From DATHXC01 sp035459965 (lineage in GTDB: Bacteria > Pseudomonadota > Gammaproteobacteria > Burkholderiales > Methylophilaceae): 64,000 nt of DNA. Below are positions 41,519 to 51,399 of this stretch, one piece after another. The DNA is taken from contig DATHXC010000013.1 of NCBI GenBank assembly GCA_035459965.1, positions 124,001 through 188,000 on the forward strand, given 5' to 3'. The notes beneath the pieces are model-generated. The model searched no databases. It was not told where the DNA came from and worked only from the letters and a program-made list of their open reading frames with translations. Made by a program: the position numbers and the translations under genes. Every line of letters starts with the position of its first letter. Within the stretch, counting starts at the first letter, position 1.

Positions 41519-42568
41519 TTATTTAGCCTGCTTGTCCCTGAGCTTTTCTGCCAGCGCGCGTGAGGCGTCTCTGCGTTGCTGCGCGTATTTGAGGGCGTTC
41601 TCCAGCGCCTTGGCAGAGGGCATGGCGGGGTTAACTGGCAATTGGGATAGTTGCTCGAAACTATCTTCATAGTGCTCGCTGATGTCAGCATCTATGCGGC
41701 CTGCCAGTTCATCAAAAGAAGTGTCGCCGCGCTTGCCGTCATTGACAATATCCAGCCAAGAACGGTTGATGGCCTGGTCATTACGTAGAAACTCGTTGAT
41801 TTCCTGGCGCACCAGCAACTCGTCACTCCACTTATAGGCTGGTGCAGGGATTTTGCTGATCAGGCCAGCAATCGCCAATACCAATAAGCCGCTAGCAAAA
41901 ATACGTGGCCGGAATGTAGCTTGTTTTGCAGCTCCGAATACAGGCGCGAGAATCGTCCCGCTCACTATGCCGGTAATAAAACCACCAATATGCGCAGAGT
42001 TATCAATACCGGGGATGATAAAACCTAATCCTATGGTAAGCGCCGAGAACACGACAGCGCCCCAGAACATCCAGCGAAACTCATAGGGATCAAGCTGCTG
42101 ACGTTCGCGCCACAAAAACACCAGCAGACTACCGTACACTCCAAAAATCGCCCCTGATGCGCCGCCAGAGACGGCCGAACCGCCCTGTATGACCAGTGAT
42201 ACCAGATTGCCGGCTAAGCCGCTGGTGAAGTAGATGGCAATGAATCGAACATGGCCATACATGCGCTCCACCAGCCTGCCGCCATCCCACAGCGCGCATA
42301 AGTTCATGAATAAATGAATCGCCCCGAAATGCAGAAACAAGGCGCTACCCAGCCGCCACCATTCACCATCCTGCGTGGCCGGACCAAAATTGGCGCCCCA
42401 TGCCAGCTGAATAGAGTTAGGTGAGTGCCAGAAGCCAGCGCCACCAACCAGCATGGCCAGGAACACAGCGAGATTGGCAGCGATCAGCAGATGCGTCATC
42501 GGCACGGATGGCACCCGCTGTTTAAGCAGGACATTCAAGGGCGATGTGTTAAGGGAATTTTCAGCCAT
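41519..42568 (-). CDS. Rhomboid-family intramembrane serine protease
   Basis: A 349-residue rhomboid protease with about six or seven helices in residues 20-240. The catalytic pair is readable: Ser in GGASGAIFGVYG (near residue 137) and His in HIGGFITG (near 193). The L1 loop motif is in GAIHLFMNLCALWDGGRLVERMYG with the expected HxxxN. A C-terminal soluble helical region of about 110 residues (ELLVRQEINEFLRNDQ to the end) is extra and of unknown function. Targets are unknown. Read alone. Confidence 0.92.
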   Translation of the reverse strand: MAENSLNTSPLNVLLKQRVPSVPMTHLLIAANLAVFLAMLVGGAGFWHSPNSIQLAWGANFGPATQDGEWWRLGSALFLHFGAIHLFMNLCALWDGGRLVERMYGHVRFIAIYFTSGLAGNLVSLVIQGGSAVSGGASGAIFGVYGSLLVFLWRERQQLDPYEFRWMFWGAVVFSALTIGLGFIIPGIDNSAHIGGFITGIVSGTILAPVFGAAKQATFRPRIFASGLLVLAIAGLISKIPAPAYKWSDELLVRQEINEFLRNDQAINRSWLDIVNDGKRGDTSFDELAGRIDADISEHYEDSFEQLSQLPVNPAMPSAKALENALKYAQQRRDASRALAEKLRDKQAK

Positions 42569-42694
42569 ACAGAGAACCAGATTGGGTAGTCAGATTATAG
42601 GGCAAGACTGCAGGCAAGTAGCTGTATATGGATGAAGCTAATATACTCATGATTACTTGTCGTTATTCATTAGAAGCATTGGTTGGAGCAAAGT

Positions 42695-45600
42695 TTGAAC
42701 AAAATCAAAAAAAGATTGTTGGCGCTACTGGTTGGCAGGCCTTTAAAAATTGCGGCTTTGATATTGCTGGCTTATCTGGGTTTTGCGTATTTTGCAATAA
42801 ACCCGCTGACCCAACGCATTTTGCCGTGGGTGGCAGAAAATAAACTGGCGAGTCGGTTGACTGTTGAACAGGTCAAGTTTGACCCGCTACGCTTAATTTT
42901 AACGATGGATCAATTACGCCTGACGCGTCTGGATGGCGCACCATTGGCAGGGTTTGATCGGCTATATCTCAATATGGAAACTAGCGGCCTGTTTCATTTT
43001 GCATGGCGGCTAAAAGATATACGCTTAACCACGCCGCAAGTGACGCTGGATGTGGCACCGGACGGCAAGCTTAACTGGGCTGAGCTGATTGCCAAACTTA
43101 ATGAAGATAAGCAGGAAGATAACTCGGATATGCCACGCGTGATGATCGACCATATCCTGGTCGAGCGTGGCAATGTCCAATACACTGATCGCAGTCGCAG
43201 CAAACCTTTCAAGGCAGTTTTGCAGCCGTTGGGGGTGGAGCTGGATGGCCTCTCCACACTGCCTGAAGATCGCGGAGATTACTCGATTGTGGCCAAGCTT
43301 CCAGAGCAGGGAGGTACGCTCAAATGGAAAGGGGACCTAGGTTTAAACCCGATAGCTTCTAATGGCATGGTCAATCTTGAAGGTATCAAGCTGGCCAAAG
43401 TGATGCAGGTGCTGGAGCAGCAATCGTTGCCTGTCAAACTCACGCAGGGCGAGCTGAAAACAAGCTTTGGCTACAGCTTTGCCATGATACGAGATGAAAA
43501 AACGCATGATGCGGAGCCTAAACCCGAAGCGCAGTTAAAAAACCTTGTATTGAACCTGAGTGAAGTCGCTGGGACATTGGCCGCTAAAGATAAGACGCAG
43601 GCCGACATTGGTTTGCAAACGCTGAGTGTCACATTGCCGCAGCTCGACTTCTCGATGCAGCATGGCACAAAGTTCAATGCCAAGGGCCTTGATGTCGTGT
43701 TGCAGCAAGTCTCCCTCATACATGAAAAAGCGCCGATGTTTAAGCTTGGCGAGTTAACTATAAAAACTGCGGATTTTGATCTGGCGGCCAATGAACTCAA
43801 GGTAGCGCAAGTGCTGCTCAAAGATGGCGTGTTTAATGCCAGGCGTAACCAGAGTGGCGATTTTGATTGGCAACAGTTATTGGTCAGCCTCGATACTGTC
43901 GATCAGTCTACAGAAACAGAGCTGTCACAAAAAACGCCTGAACCACAAAAGCCTTTCAATTTTAATATCGGCGAGATTCATCTACAACATTGGCAGGCAA
44001 ATTATCAAGACCAGAGTTTTGTGCATCCTCTGGAGGTATCCATCAAGGATATTAATCTAGGCCTGGGTGTAAATAATCGTGATGGTGGTATTCGCATCAG
44101 CCAGCTGAATAGCCAAATTTCAGCATTGGCTGTGCAATCCGCGCTATATGTTCAGCCAGCGGCAACCCTTGCCAGGCTTGATTTGCAAGGTGGCGATGTT
44201 GATCTGGCAAATAGTCATTTAAAACTGGACGCCATCGTGCTCTCAGGTTTGCAGGCGCAGGTGTTGCGGGAAGCCAATAAACCGCTGAATTGGCAGGTTA
44301 TGCTGGAGCCACGTAACGTAGCTAATACAGCTAGCAAACAGCAAGATAAAGCTGACAAAACAGACTCTGGCTGGAAGTGGTCATTGGGCAAGCTGGCGCT
44401 GGAGAATGCAGCTATTCATGTTGAAGATAAAACCAACAAAATACCATTTCAACTGGATGTTCAGAACGGCACAGTTGAACTGCGTGATAGTACGCAGGCG
44501 CTCAGCAAACCTGTCGCTATCAAGGCCAAACTCCAGGTTAAGCAGGGTGGTGAGCTGAATGCGAATGGCAAGCTGGCCTTGCTACCATTGCAGGGCGATA
44601 TCCAGCTCAAGCTGGATAAAATGAACCTAAAGCCCTTTTACCCTTATGTCAATCAGGTGGCATTGCTCAAGCTGAATGACGGCACAGCAAACCTGAATGG
44701 CAAATTGATGTTGAAGTCAGACAAAGCCTTCAGTGCGCGCTTTCAGGGTGGCTTTAGTGTAGATAACCTGGCGATTAGTGAAGAGGATACTGGCGACATT
44801 TTCCTCAACTGGAAATCAGTTTCCAGCGATACGCTTAAGCTTGCCATTGCACCTAATCAATTGCATATGGATGAATTGCGTATCGATCAGCTGATCGGCA
44901 AGTTCATCATCTTTGAAGATAAAACGCTTAATATCAAACGCATCCTGCGCTCCCCACAAGCAGCAGATGCTGCACCGACTGCGACTACTGCACCCGCCCA
45001 GAAAGAAGAAAGCTTCCCCATAGCCGTAGAACGCGTACGCATCAATAATGCGCAGCTTGAGTTTGCGGACCTGTCGCTCAAGCCGCAATTTGGTACGCAT
45101 ATCAATTCGCTCTCAGGTGTAGTCAATGGCCTGTCTACCAACCCGGCAACCACGGCGCAGGTGGAGCTGGATGGCAAGGTGGATGAATTCGGCTCGGCGC
45201 GTATTCGCGGCAGCATACAGCCATTCAAGGCCACTGACTTTACCGATCTGACCCTGCAGTTTCATAACCTGGAAATGAATCGCCTCACGCCTTATTCTGG
45301 CAAGTTTGCAGGCCGTAAAATCGATTCAGGCAAACTCTCAGTTGACCTGGAATACAAAATCAAGCAGCGCCAGCTGGCTGGTCAGAACAAGTTCGTACTG
45401 AATAAACTGCGCCTGGGCGAACGGGTAGATAGTCCTGATGCCATGAGCCTGCCTCTGGACCTGGCCATCGCCTTGCTGGAAGACAGCGATGGCATCATTG
45501 ATCTGGATCTGCCAGTTTCAGGCAGCCTGGACGACCCGCAATTCAGCTATGGCAAAGTGGTGTGGAAGGCGATTGTGAATGTGATCGGCAAGATCGTGAC

Positions 45601-46228
45601 TTCGCCATTCCGCGCATTGGGCAATCTGCTGGGGGTGAGCTCAGATAAACTGGAAGTCATCACCTTTGATCCGGGCTTGGCCACACTTGCTCCGCAGGAA
45701 CAGGAAAAACTCAAGACGATCGCCAGCGCTATCAGCAAGCGCCCAACACTCACGCTCAAAATCATCCCGGCATATGATCCTGTAGCCGATAAGGCTGCAA
45801 TGCAGGAGCTGACCACGCGCCGCGACCTGCTGAATGAAGTGGGTTTAAAGCTACAGGCAGGTGAACAGCCTGGCCCGGTTGATTTGAATAATCCAAAAGT
45901 GCAATCCGCCATAGAGGTGCTGCTGAAAGAGCGCAGTGGCGGCGGCCGTAATTTAAAAGTAGTGAATAAGCTGAAAGATTATTTCAAGAAATCCAAACCG
46001 GAAGACTTGCCTAAATATAATGAAATGCTCGAACAGCTAACATTAACGGTAGATGTGACGGATGCCGATTTGATCGCAATAGCCAATGCCAGGGCAGCGA
46101 CGATGCAAAGCTATCTTGTTAGCAACGCCGGTATGGACGTTAAACGAATGAGTATTAGTGAAGTCGCCAAGATAACTGGCGATGGCAAGACCGTGAACCT
46201 GAAAATGGATTTGGCTGTTGCCAAATAA
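42695..46228 (+). CDS. AsmA-like DUF748 envelope protein (large)
   Basis: A very long protein of about 1177 residues with a single N-terminal membrane anchor (LKIAALILLAYLGFAYFAINP) and repeated beta-rich AsmA/DUF748 segments: LASRLTVEQVKFDPLRLILT, FDRLYLNMETSGLFHFAWRLK, and KPFNFNIGEIHLQHWQANYQ. AsmA-clan proteins span the periplasm and are linked to lipid or glycolipid transport. The end (FDPGLATLAPQEQEKL, AIANARAATMQSYLVSNAG) resembles OmpA-like and repeat segments. TTG 42695 has GGAG six bases upstream; TTG 42683 is alternative. Read alone, 262 bases before the tRNA pair. Confidence 0.88.
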   Translation: MNKIKKRLLALLVGRPLKIAALILLAYLGFAYFAINPLTQRILPWVAENKLASRLTVEQVKFDPLRLILTMDQLRLTRLDGAPLAGFDRLYLNMETSGLFHFAWRLKDIRLTTPQVTLDVAPDGKLNWAELIAKLNEDKQEDNSDMPRVMIDHILVERGNVQYTDRSRSKPFKAVLQPLGVELDGLSTLPEDRGDYSIVAKLPEQGGTLKWKGDLGLNPIASNGMVNLEGIKLAKVMQVLEQQSLPVKLTQGELKTSFGYSFAMIRDEKTHDAEPKPEAQLKNLVLNLSEVAGTLAAKDKTQADIGLQTLSVTLPQLDFSMQHGTKFNAKGLDVVLQQVSLIHEKAPMFKLGELTIKTADFDLAANELKVAQVLLKDGVFNARRNQSGDFDWQQLLVSLDTVDQSTETELSQKTPEPQKPFNFNIGEIHLQHWQANYQDQSFVHPLEVSIKDINLGLGVNNRDGGIRISQLNSQISALAVQSALYVQPAATLARLDLQGGDVDLANSHLKLDAIVLSGLQAQVLREANKPLNWQVMLEPRNVANTASKQQDKADKTDSGWKWSLGKLALENAAIHVEDKTNKIPFQLDVQNGTVELRDSTQALSKPVAIKAKLQVKQGGELNANGKLALLPLQGDIQLKLDKMNLKPFYPYVNQVALLKLNDGTANLNGKLMLKSDKAFSARFQGGFSVDNLAISEEDTGDIFLNWKSVSSDTLKLAIAPNQLHMDELRIDQLIGKFIIFEDKTLNIKRILRSPQAADAAPTATTAPAQKEESFPIAVERVRINNAQLEFADLSLKPQFGTHINSLSGVVNGLSTNPATTAQVELDGKVDEFGSARIRGSIQPFKATDFTDLTLQFHNLEMNRLTPYSGKFAGRKIDSGKLSVDLEYKIKQRQLAGQNKFVLNKLRLGERVDSPDAMSLPLDLAIALLEDSDGIIDLDLPVSGSLDDPQFSYGKVVWKAIVNVIGKIVTSPFRALGNLLGVSSDKLEVITFDPGLATLAPQEQEKLKTIASAISKRPTLTLKIIPAYDPVADKAAMQELTTRRDLLNEVGLKLQAGEQPGPVDLNNPKVQSAIEVLLKERSGGGRNLKVVNKLKDYFKKSKPEDLPKYNEMLEQLTLTVDVTDADLIAIANARAATMQSYLVSNAGMDVKRMSISEVAKITGDGKTVNLKMDLAVAK

Positions 46229-46416
46229 CATGATTGATGGGTTTTATATAAAGAGTTTTTCGGCTTGATATTTACTTAAGCACTTTGAAACAGTGGAATT
46301 ACCATTGCCAGAATCATGATCAAACAGTATGTTGACGGCTGTTCTAGTAGTTCACAGCAACCTGTGTAGCTCAATATACCATTAATGATGAGCATGCTTT
46401 AAGGCGAATCCAAGGG

Positions 46417-46436
46417 AAATGTCCCCCAAATGTCCC
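46417..46436. repeat. 11-base-period direct repeat beside tRNA-Arg
   Basis: AAATGTCCC occurs at 46417-46425 and again at 46428-46436. On the minus strand it reads GGGACATTT-GG-GGGACATTT, 54 bases past the 3' end of tRNA-Arg. Short tandem repeats of this type accompany integrase arm sites near tRNA 3' ends, but no integrase gene is present. Confidence 0.45.
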
Positions 46437-46437
46437 G

Positions 46438-46481
46438 ACAAAAAAACAAAAGCGACTAGACACATATGCATCTAATCGCTT
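46438..46481 (-). terminator. Terminator after the tRNA-Ser/tRNA-Arg unit
   Basis: Read on the minus strand, AAGCGATTAGA and TCTAGTCGCTT (46481-46471 and 46460-46450) pair across a ten-base loop with one mismatch, followed by TTTGTTTTTT. It lies directly 3' of tRNA-Arg. Confidence 0.82.
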
Positions 46482-46489
46482 GTTTTATT

Positions 46490-46566
46490 TGGTGCGCCCG
46501 AAGAGATTCGAACTCCTGACCCCTTGGTTCGTAGCCAAGTACTCTATCCAGCTGAGCTACGGGCGC
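46490..46566 (-). tRNA. tRNA-Arg(ACG)
   Basis: A 77-nucleotide cloverleaf: acceptor GCGCCCG with 3' CGGGCGC, D-loop AGCTCAGCTGGATAGAG, anticodon stem CTTGG/CCAAG with loop CTACGAA (anticodon ACG, reading CGN via inosine), and T-loop GTTCGAATC. CCA is encoded (46490-46492). Confidence 0.96.
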
Positions 46567-46645
46567 GTGAGGCGTGCATTATACTTGAAGTTGCGTTTGA
46601 TTCCAGAAGAATCAAACCGAAAAGCAATATGAACGCTTTAAAACT

Positions 46646-46739
46646 TGGCGGAGAGCGAGGGATTCGAACCCTCGATACAGATTTAAGCCCGTATGCTTCC
46701 TTAGCAGGGAAGTGCCTTCGACCACTCGGCCAGCTCTCC
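46646..46739 (-). tRNA. tRNA-Ser(GCT)
   Basis: A 94-nucleotide class II tRNA: acceptor GGAGAGC/GCTCTCC, discriminator G with encoded CCA, anticodon stem CTTCC/GGAAG with loop CTGCTAA (anticodon GCT), a long variable arm near ATACGGGCTTAAATCTGTAT, and T-loop GTTCGAATC. It stands just upstream of tRNA-Arg on the same strand. Confidence 0.96.
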
Positions 46740-46856
46740 GTTTTAATGCTTTGCTGAAAAGCTTGGACTAATTCAATACCTTAGTTTTTACCTTTCCAGC
46801 GGGCGTAACAATACTTGATTGCGCCTTAAAAATCAATGTGAAACTGTATGCTCGTA

Positions 46857-48095
46857 CTACGCTTCGTCCAGTTCGAATGCTTTGTGAAGCACGCGCACCG
46901 CCAGTTCCATGTATTTTTCGTCAATAACTACTGCGATTTTTATTTCGCTGGTGGAGATCATCTGGATATTAATGCCTTCTTCTGCCAGGGTGCGGAACAT
47001 CTGGCTGGCGATCCCTACATGTGAGCGCATGCCGACGCCAACCACAGATACTTTGGCGATTTTGTCGTCGCCGATGATTTCCCTGGCGCTGATATGGTTC
47101 TGAACTTTATCTTTCAATAGTGCCAGTGCTTTGCCCATCTCGTTCTTATGCACGGTGAAGGTGAAGTCGGTTGTGCCGTCTGCACTCATGTTCTGGATAA
47201 TCATGTCGACGTCGATATTGGCATCGGCGATCGGGCCAAGTATCTGATAGGCAATGCCCGGACGATCAGGCACGCCCAGTACAGTAATTTTGGCTTCGTC
47301 GCGGTTAAAGGCGATGCCGGAAATGATAGGTTGTTCCATGTTGCTATCCTTGTTTTCTGGTTCTTCAAATGTGATCAACGTGCCTTCGCCGCTTTCTTCA
47401 AAGCTGGAAAGTACGCGCAATTTGACTTTATATTTGCCTGCAAACTCGACGGAGCGGATTTGCAGTACCTTTGAGCCCTGGCTGGCAAGCTCCAGCATTT
47501 CTTCAAAAGTAATGGATTTCAGGCGACGCGCTTCAGGCACAACGCGCGGGTCGGTGGTGTAAACGCCGTCCACATCAGTGTATATCTGGCATTCATCGGC
47601 CTTTAAGGCAGCTGCCAGTGCGACGCCAGTGGTGTCAGACCCACCGCGCCCCAGCGTGGTGATATTGCCTTGCTCATCGACACCCTGGAAACCTGCAACG
47701 ACGACAACGTAGCCGTCATCCAAGTCAGCACGGATGCGTGCTTCATCAATATTCAGGATACGCGCCTTGGTGTGCGAACTATCAGTCACGATGCGCACTT
47801 GCGCGCCGGTATAGCTCTTTGCCTTGATGCCAAGATCCATCAGCGCCATCGAAGTTAAACCAATGGTGACTTGTTCGCCTGTCGAGACCATCACATCGAG
47901 CTCGCGCGGGTCAGGGTCCGGCATGATTTCTTTTGCCAGCGCAATCAGGCGATTGGTTTCGCCAGACATGGCAGAAACCACAACGACGATTTGATGCCCC
48001 AATGCCTTATCGCGAGCGACTCGGCGGGCAAGGTTGCGAATGCGTTCTGGATTGCCGACGGAGGTACCGCCGTATTTTTGTACTATGAGAGCCAT
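46857..48095 (-). CDS. lysC: Aspartate kinase
   Basis: A 412-residue aspartokinase catalysing the first step of the Lys, Met, Thr and diaminopimelate pathway. It begins MALIVQKYGGTSVGNPERIR (ATP site) and has VVVVAGFQGVDEQGNITTLGRGGSDTTGVALAAAL and YTDVDGVYTTDPRVV. Two ACT domains (about residues 265-410) end the protein for feedback control. This class is the single-chain form whose internal start gives a shorter beta subunit in some bacteria; the sequence does not show whether that applies here. It lies 53 bases downstream of alaS on the same strand. Confidence 0.96.
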   Translation of the reverse strand: MALIVQKYGGTSVGNPERIRNLARRVARDKALGHQIVVVVSAMSGETNRLIALAKEIMPDPDPRELDVMVSTGEQVTIGLTSMALMDLGIKAKSYTGAQVRIVTDSSHTKARILNIDEARIRADLDDGYVVVVAGFQGVDEQGNITTLGRGGSDTTGVALAAALKADECQIYTDVDGVYTTDPRVVPEARRLKSITFEEMLELASQGSKVLQIRSVEFAGKYKVKLRVLSSFEESGEGTLITFEEPENKDSNMEQPIISGIAFNRDEAKITVLGVPDRPGIAYQILGPIADANIDVDMIIQNMSADGTTDFTFTVHKNEMGKALALLKDKVQNHISAREIIGDDKIAKVSVVGVGMRSHVGIASQMFRTLAEEGINIQMISTSEIKIAVVIDEKYMELAVRVLHKAFELDEA

Positions 48096-48148
48096 ATTTT
48101 ATTTTTACAGGTTTGAATTTTAAGATTTATGTTTTAGGTTTTTTAATG

Positions 48149-50785
48149 CTAATTGAGTTTCTGTTTTATCCAGTCGTTCACGCTTGCAAGCGCAGCAGGC
48201 AGATTGGCAGGGTTGGTGCCGCCAGCCATTGCCATATCAGGCTTACCACCGCCTTTGCCGCCCACCTGGCCAGCTACATGATTGACCAGATCGCCCGCTT
48301 TAAGTTTAGCCAGCAAATCGCTGGTAACCCCGGCAGCCAGGCTTACTTTGCCATCGCTTACAGCGGCCAACACGATAGCGGCGGATTTGAGCTTGTCTTT
48401 AAGCTTATCCATAGTCTCACGCAAGGCATTGGCATCGGCGCCTTCCAGCGTCGCTGCAAGCACCTTGACGCCACCAATCTCAACGGCTTGTGCTGCCAGA
48501 TCGTCACCTTGTGAAGAAGCAAGCTTGGATTTGAGGCGCGCCAGTTCTTTTTCAAGTGCTTTTACGTTATCGAGTATTTGAGCAACTTTTGCTGGCAGTT
48601 CATGCGCTGGTGCCTTGAGCTCGCCAGTTACCTGGTTAATCAGCGCTTGTTGCGATTGCACCAGCTTAAGCGCGCCTTCACCCGTGGTCGCTTCCACACG
48701 GCGCACACCAGCCGCTACGCCGCTTTCAGCGATGATCTTGAACAGGCCAATGTCGCCAGTGCGGCTGACATGTGTGCCACCACACAACTCACGTGATGAG
48801 CCAATGTCCAGCACACGCACTTCGTCGCCATATTTTTCACCGAACAGCATCATGGCACCGGTTTTTTGTGCAGATTCAATATCCATCACACGCGCTTCAG
48901 TAGCGTGGTTGGTCAATATTTCGGCGTTGACGATAGTTTCGACACGGCGAATCTCTTCATCGGTCATCGGCGCGTTATGCACGAAGTCGAAGCGGGTTTT
49001 CTCGCTATCTACCAGTGAGCCCTTTTGCTGCACATGCTCGCCCAACACCTCACGCAAGGCTTTATGCATCAAGTGGGTAGCTGAGTGGTTGCGCATGGTA
49101 CTGGCGCGTGCCTGTGTATTTACGCGTGCACTCACAGTGCCGCCTAAAAGCAGCTTGCCGGTTTTGAGTATGCCGTGATGGCCAAACACAGCGGCCTGTA
49201 TCTTTTGCGTGTCTTCCACAGCAAAAATGCCATCTCTGCCGCGCAGCTCACCACTATCACCAATCTGACCACCGGATTCGGCATAGAAGGGTGTTTCATC
49301 CAGCACGACGATGCCCAGATCACCTTCATTCAGTTCGTTAACGGCAGCTCCATCTTTGTAAAGTGCCAGTACCTTTGCAGAGGTTTCAAGTTTGTCGTAG
49401 CCATGAAAAGCCGTGGTCTGACCGCTGTATTCCAGGTTGGCTGCCATCTTGAATTTTCCTGCGGCGCGCGCCTGGTCTTTCTGGCGGGCCATAGCGGCAT
49501 CGAAAGCGGCAGAATCAACATTTACTTCGCGTTCGCGACAGACGTCAGCAGTAAGGTCGAGCGGGAAACCATAGGTATCATGAAGCTTGAACGCAGTCTC
49601 ACCATTAAATAGCTTGTTGCCGGTTTTAGCCATGTCAGCCAACTCGGTCTCAAGAATAGCCATGCCATTTTCGATGGTCTCGAAAAAGCGGTCTTCTTCC
49701 TGCTTGAGGATATCGGAAATGCGTTTCTGCTCGCTCACCAGCTCAGGGTAAGCCTCGCCCATTTCAGCTACAAGATCGGGCAGCATTTTGTAGAAGAAGG
49801 CGCTACGTACACCCAGCTTGTAGCCATGGCGGATGGCACGGCGGATGATGCGACGCAGCACATAGCCGCGGCCTTCGTTACCCGGAATCACGCCATCGGC
49901 AATCAGGAATGAGCAGGCACGGATGTGGTCAGCCAATACCTTCAATGAAGGACTGTCCATGTCCGTGGTTTTGGTTTCGCGTGCAGCAGCAGCGATGAGC
50001 TTCTGGAACAGGTCGATCTCGTAATTGGCATGCACATGCTGCAATACGGCAGAGATGCGTTCCAGGCCCATGCCGGTATCAACGCTTGGCTTGGGCAGCG
50101 GGTGCATGACGCCTGCTTCATCGCGGTTGAACTGCATGAACACGTTGTTCCAGATTTCGATGAAGCGGTCGCCATCTTCATCAGCGCTGCCCGGAGGGCC
50201 GCCCCAGTGCTTGTCGCCATGGTCATAGAAAATCTCGGTACAGGGACCGCAAGGGCCAGTGTCACCCATCATCCAGAAGTTATCTGAGGCATAGCGTGCG
50301 CCTTTGTTGTCACCAATACGGATGACTTTTTCTGGCGCTATGCCTATTTCCTTGGTCCAGATGTCGTAGGCTTCGTCGTCTTCGGCGTAAACCGTGACCA
50401 GCAGTTTTTCCTTAGGCAGCTTGTAGACTTCGGTCAGCAGCTCCCATGCGTATTTGATGGCATCGCGCTTAAAGTAATCGCCAAAACTGAAATTACCCAG
50501 CATCTCGAAGAAAGTATGGTGACGCGCGGTATAACCCACATTTTCCAGGTCGTTATGCTTGCCGCCTGCGCGCACACACTTCTGGCTGGTGGTAGCACGG
50601 GTGTAGGGACGCTTGTCAAAGCCTAGAAATACATCCTTGAACTGGTTCATGCCCGCATTGGTAAACAGCAGGGTCGGGTCGCCATGCGGCACCAGCGAGC
50701 TGGATGCAACAATTTGGTGGCCTTTAGAGGCGAAAAAGTCCAGGAAGGTCTGGCGTATTTCTTTGCTGCTGGGATTGCTCGTCAT
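48149..50785 (-). CDS. alaS: Alanyl-tRNA synthetase
   Basis: An 878-residue enzyme charging tRNA-Ala and editing Ser and Gly. It starts with IRQTFLDFFASKGHQIVASSSLVP, then class II motifs near TNAGMNQFKDVFLGF and GYTARHHTFFEMLGNFSFGDYF. The editing domain has HSATHLMHKALREVLG (the HxxxH metal site) and CGGTHVSRTGDIGLFKI. The C-terminal C-Ala domain (GGKGGGKPDMAMAGG) closes it. Full length. Confidence 0.98.
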   Translation of the reverse strand: MTSNPSSKEIRQTFLDFFASKGHQIVASSSLVPHGDPTLLFTNAGMNQFKDVFLGFDKRPYTRATTSQKCVRAGGKHNDLENVGYTARHHTFFEMLGNFSFGDYFKRDAIKYAWELLTEVYKLPKEKLLVTVYAEDDEAYDIWTKEIGIAPEKVIRIGDNKGARYASDNFWMMGDTGPCGPCTEIFYDHGDKHWGGPPGSADEDGDRFIEIWNNVFMQFNRDEAGVMHPLPKPSVDTGMGLERISAVLQHVHANYEIDLFQKLIAAAARETKTTDMDSPSLKVLADHIRACSFLIADGVIPGNEGRGYVLRRIIRRAIRHGYKLGVRSAFFYKMLPDLVAEMGEAYPELVSEQKRISDILKQEEDRFFETIENGMAILETELADMAKTGNKLFNGETAFKLHDTYGFPLDLTADVCREREVNVDSAAFDAAMARQKDQARAAGKFKMAANLEYSGQTTAFHGYDKLETSAKVLALYKDGAAVNELNEGDLGIVVLDETPFYAESGGQIGDSGELRGRDGIFAVEDTQKIQAAVFGHHGILKTGKLLLGGTVSARVNTQARASTMRNHSATHLMHKALREVLGEHVQQKGSLVDSEKTRFDFVHNAPMTDEEIRRVETIVNAEILTNHATEARVMDIESAQKTGAMMLFGEKYGDEVRVLDIGSSRELCGGTHVSRTGDIGLFKIIAESGVAAGVRRVEATTGEGALKLVQSQQALINQVTGELKAPAHELPAKVAQILDNVKALEKELARLKSKLASSQGDDLAAQAVEIGGVKVLAATLEGADANALRETMDKLKDKLKSAAIVLAAVSDGKVSLAAGVTSDLLAKLKAGDLVNHVAGQVGGKGGGKPDMAMAGGTNPANLPAALASVNDWIKQKLN

Positions 50786-50862
50786 TTGCTGCTTTCACTG
50801 CCGTTCATTATTGGGTTTGCATTAAACTTCTGCATCTTGGGGGCCTAATCATCCAAGTCTTC

Positions 50863-51399
50863 TTATTCATCCAGGCTTTCCTGTTGAGTGCTCAATACTT
50901 TTTTGATTACATCAAAGCCAAAACCGCGGCCTTGTAGAAATCTTGCCTGCTTGGCCCATTCTTCACGGTTAGCAGGTGCTGCGTGGTATTTCTTGCGGTA
51001 GATACTGAGTGCGTTGGCATAGTCGTTATCTTTGACTTCTGCTACAGCTTTTTCTACCAGAACTTCATCAATGCCATTTTCGCGTAACTCATGTGCGATT
51101 TTCATGCTGCCGAATTTGCGTTGCCTGGCGTGGATGATCTGCTCGGTAAAGCGCTCTTCCGAAAGCCAGCCACGTTTCTTGAAATCTTCCAGCAGCGCAT
51201 CCACTGCTTCGTAGTGGGCTTCTAGATCAACTTCTAGATCATCTTGCGCTGTTGGAACGTGCGCCCTTAATTTGCGTTTTAGTTCCTGATAAGAGTGTTC
51301 GCGCCGGGCCAGATAAGCCAGCGCTTTTTCCCTTAAACTGGGTTTGTGCTTGCTGGATTTTCCGGGGCTGAATTTTTCTTGATCAGTCTGCTGCGTCAT
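50863..51399 (-). CDS. recX: RecA regulatory protein RecX
   Basis: A 178-residue helical protein that restrains RecA filament growth. Three helical repeats are seen, starting KALAYLARREHSYQELKRKLRAH, then LEDFKKRGWLSEERFTEQII and KIAHELRENGIDEVLVEKAV. Its start overlaps the recA stop by 17 bases, so the two are coupled as in many bacteria. The C-terminal region (FLQGRGFGFDVIKKVLS) is conserved. Confidence 0.94.
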   Translation of the reverse strand: MTQQTDQEKFSPGKSSKHKPSLREKALAYLARREHSYQELKRKLRAHVPTAQDDLEVDLEAHYEAVDALLEDFKKRGWLSEERFTEQIIHARQRKFGSMKIAHELRENGIDEVLVEKAVAEVKDNDYANALSIYRKKYHAAPANREEWAKQARFLQGRGFGFDVIKKVLSTQQESLDE

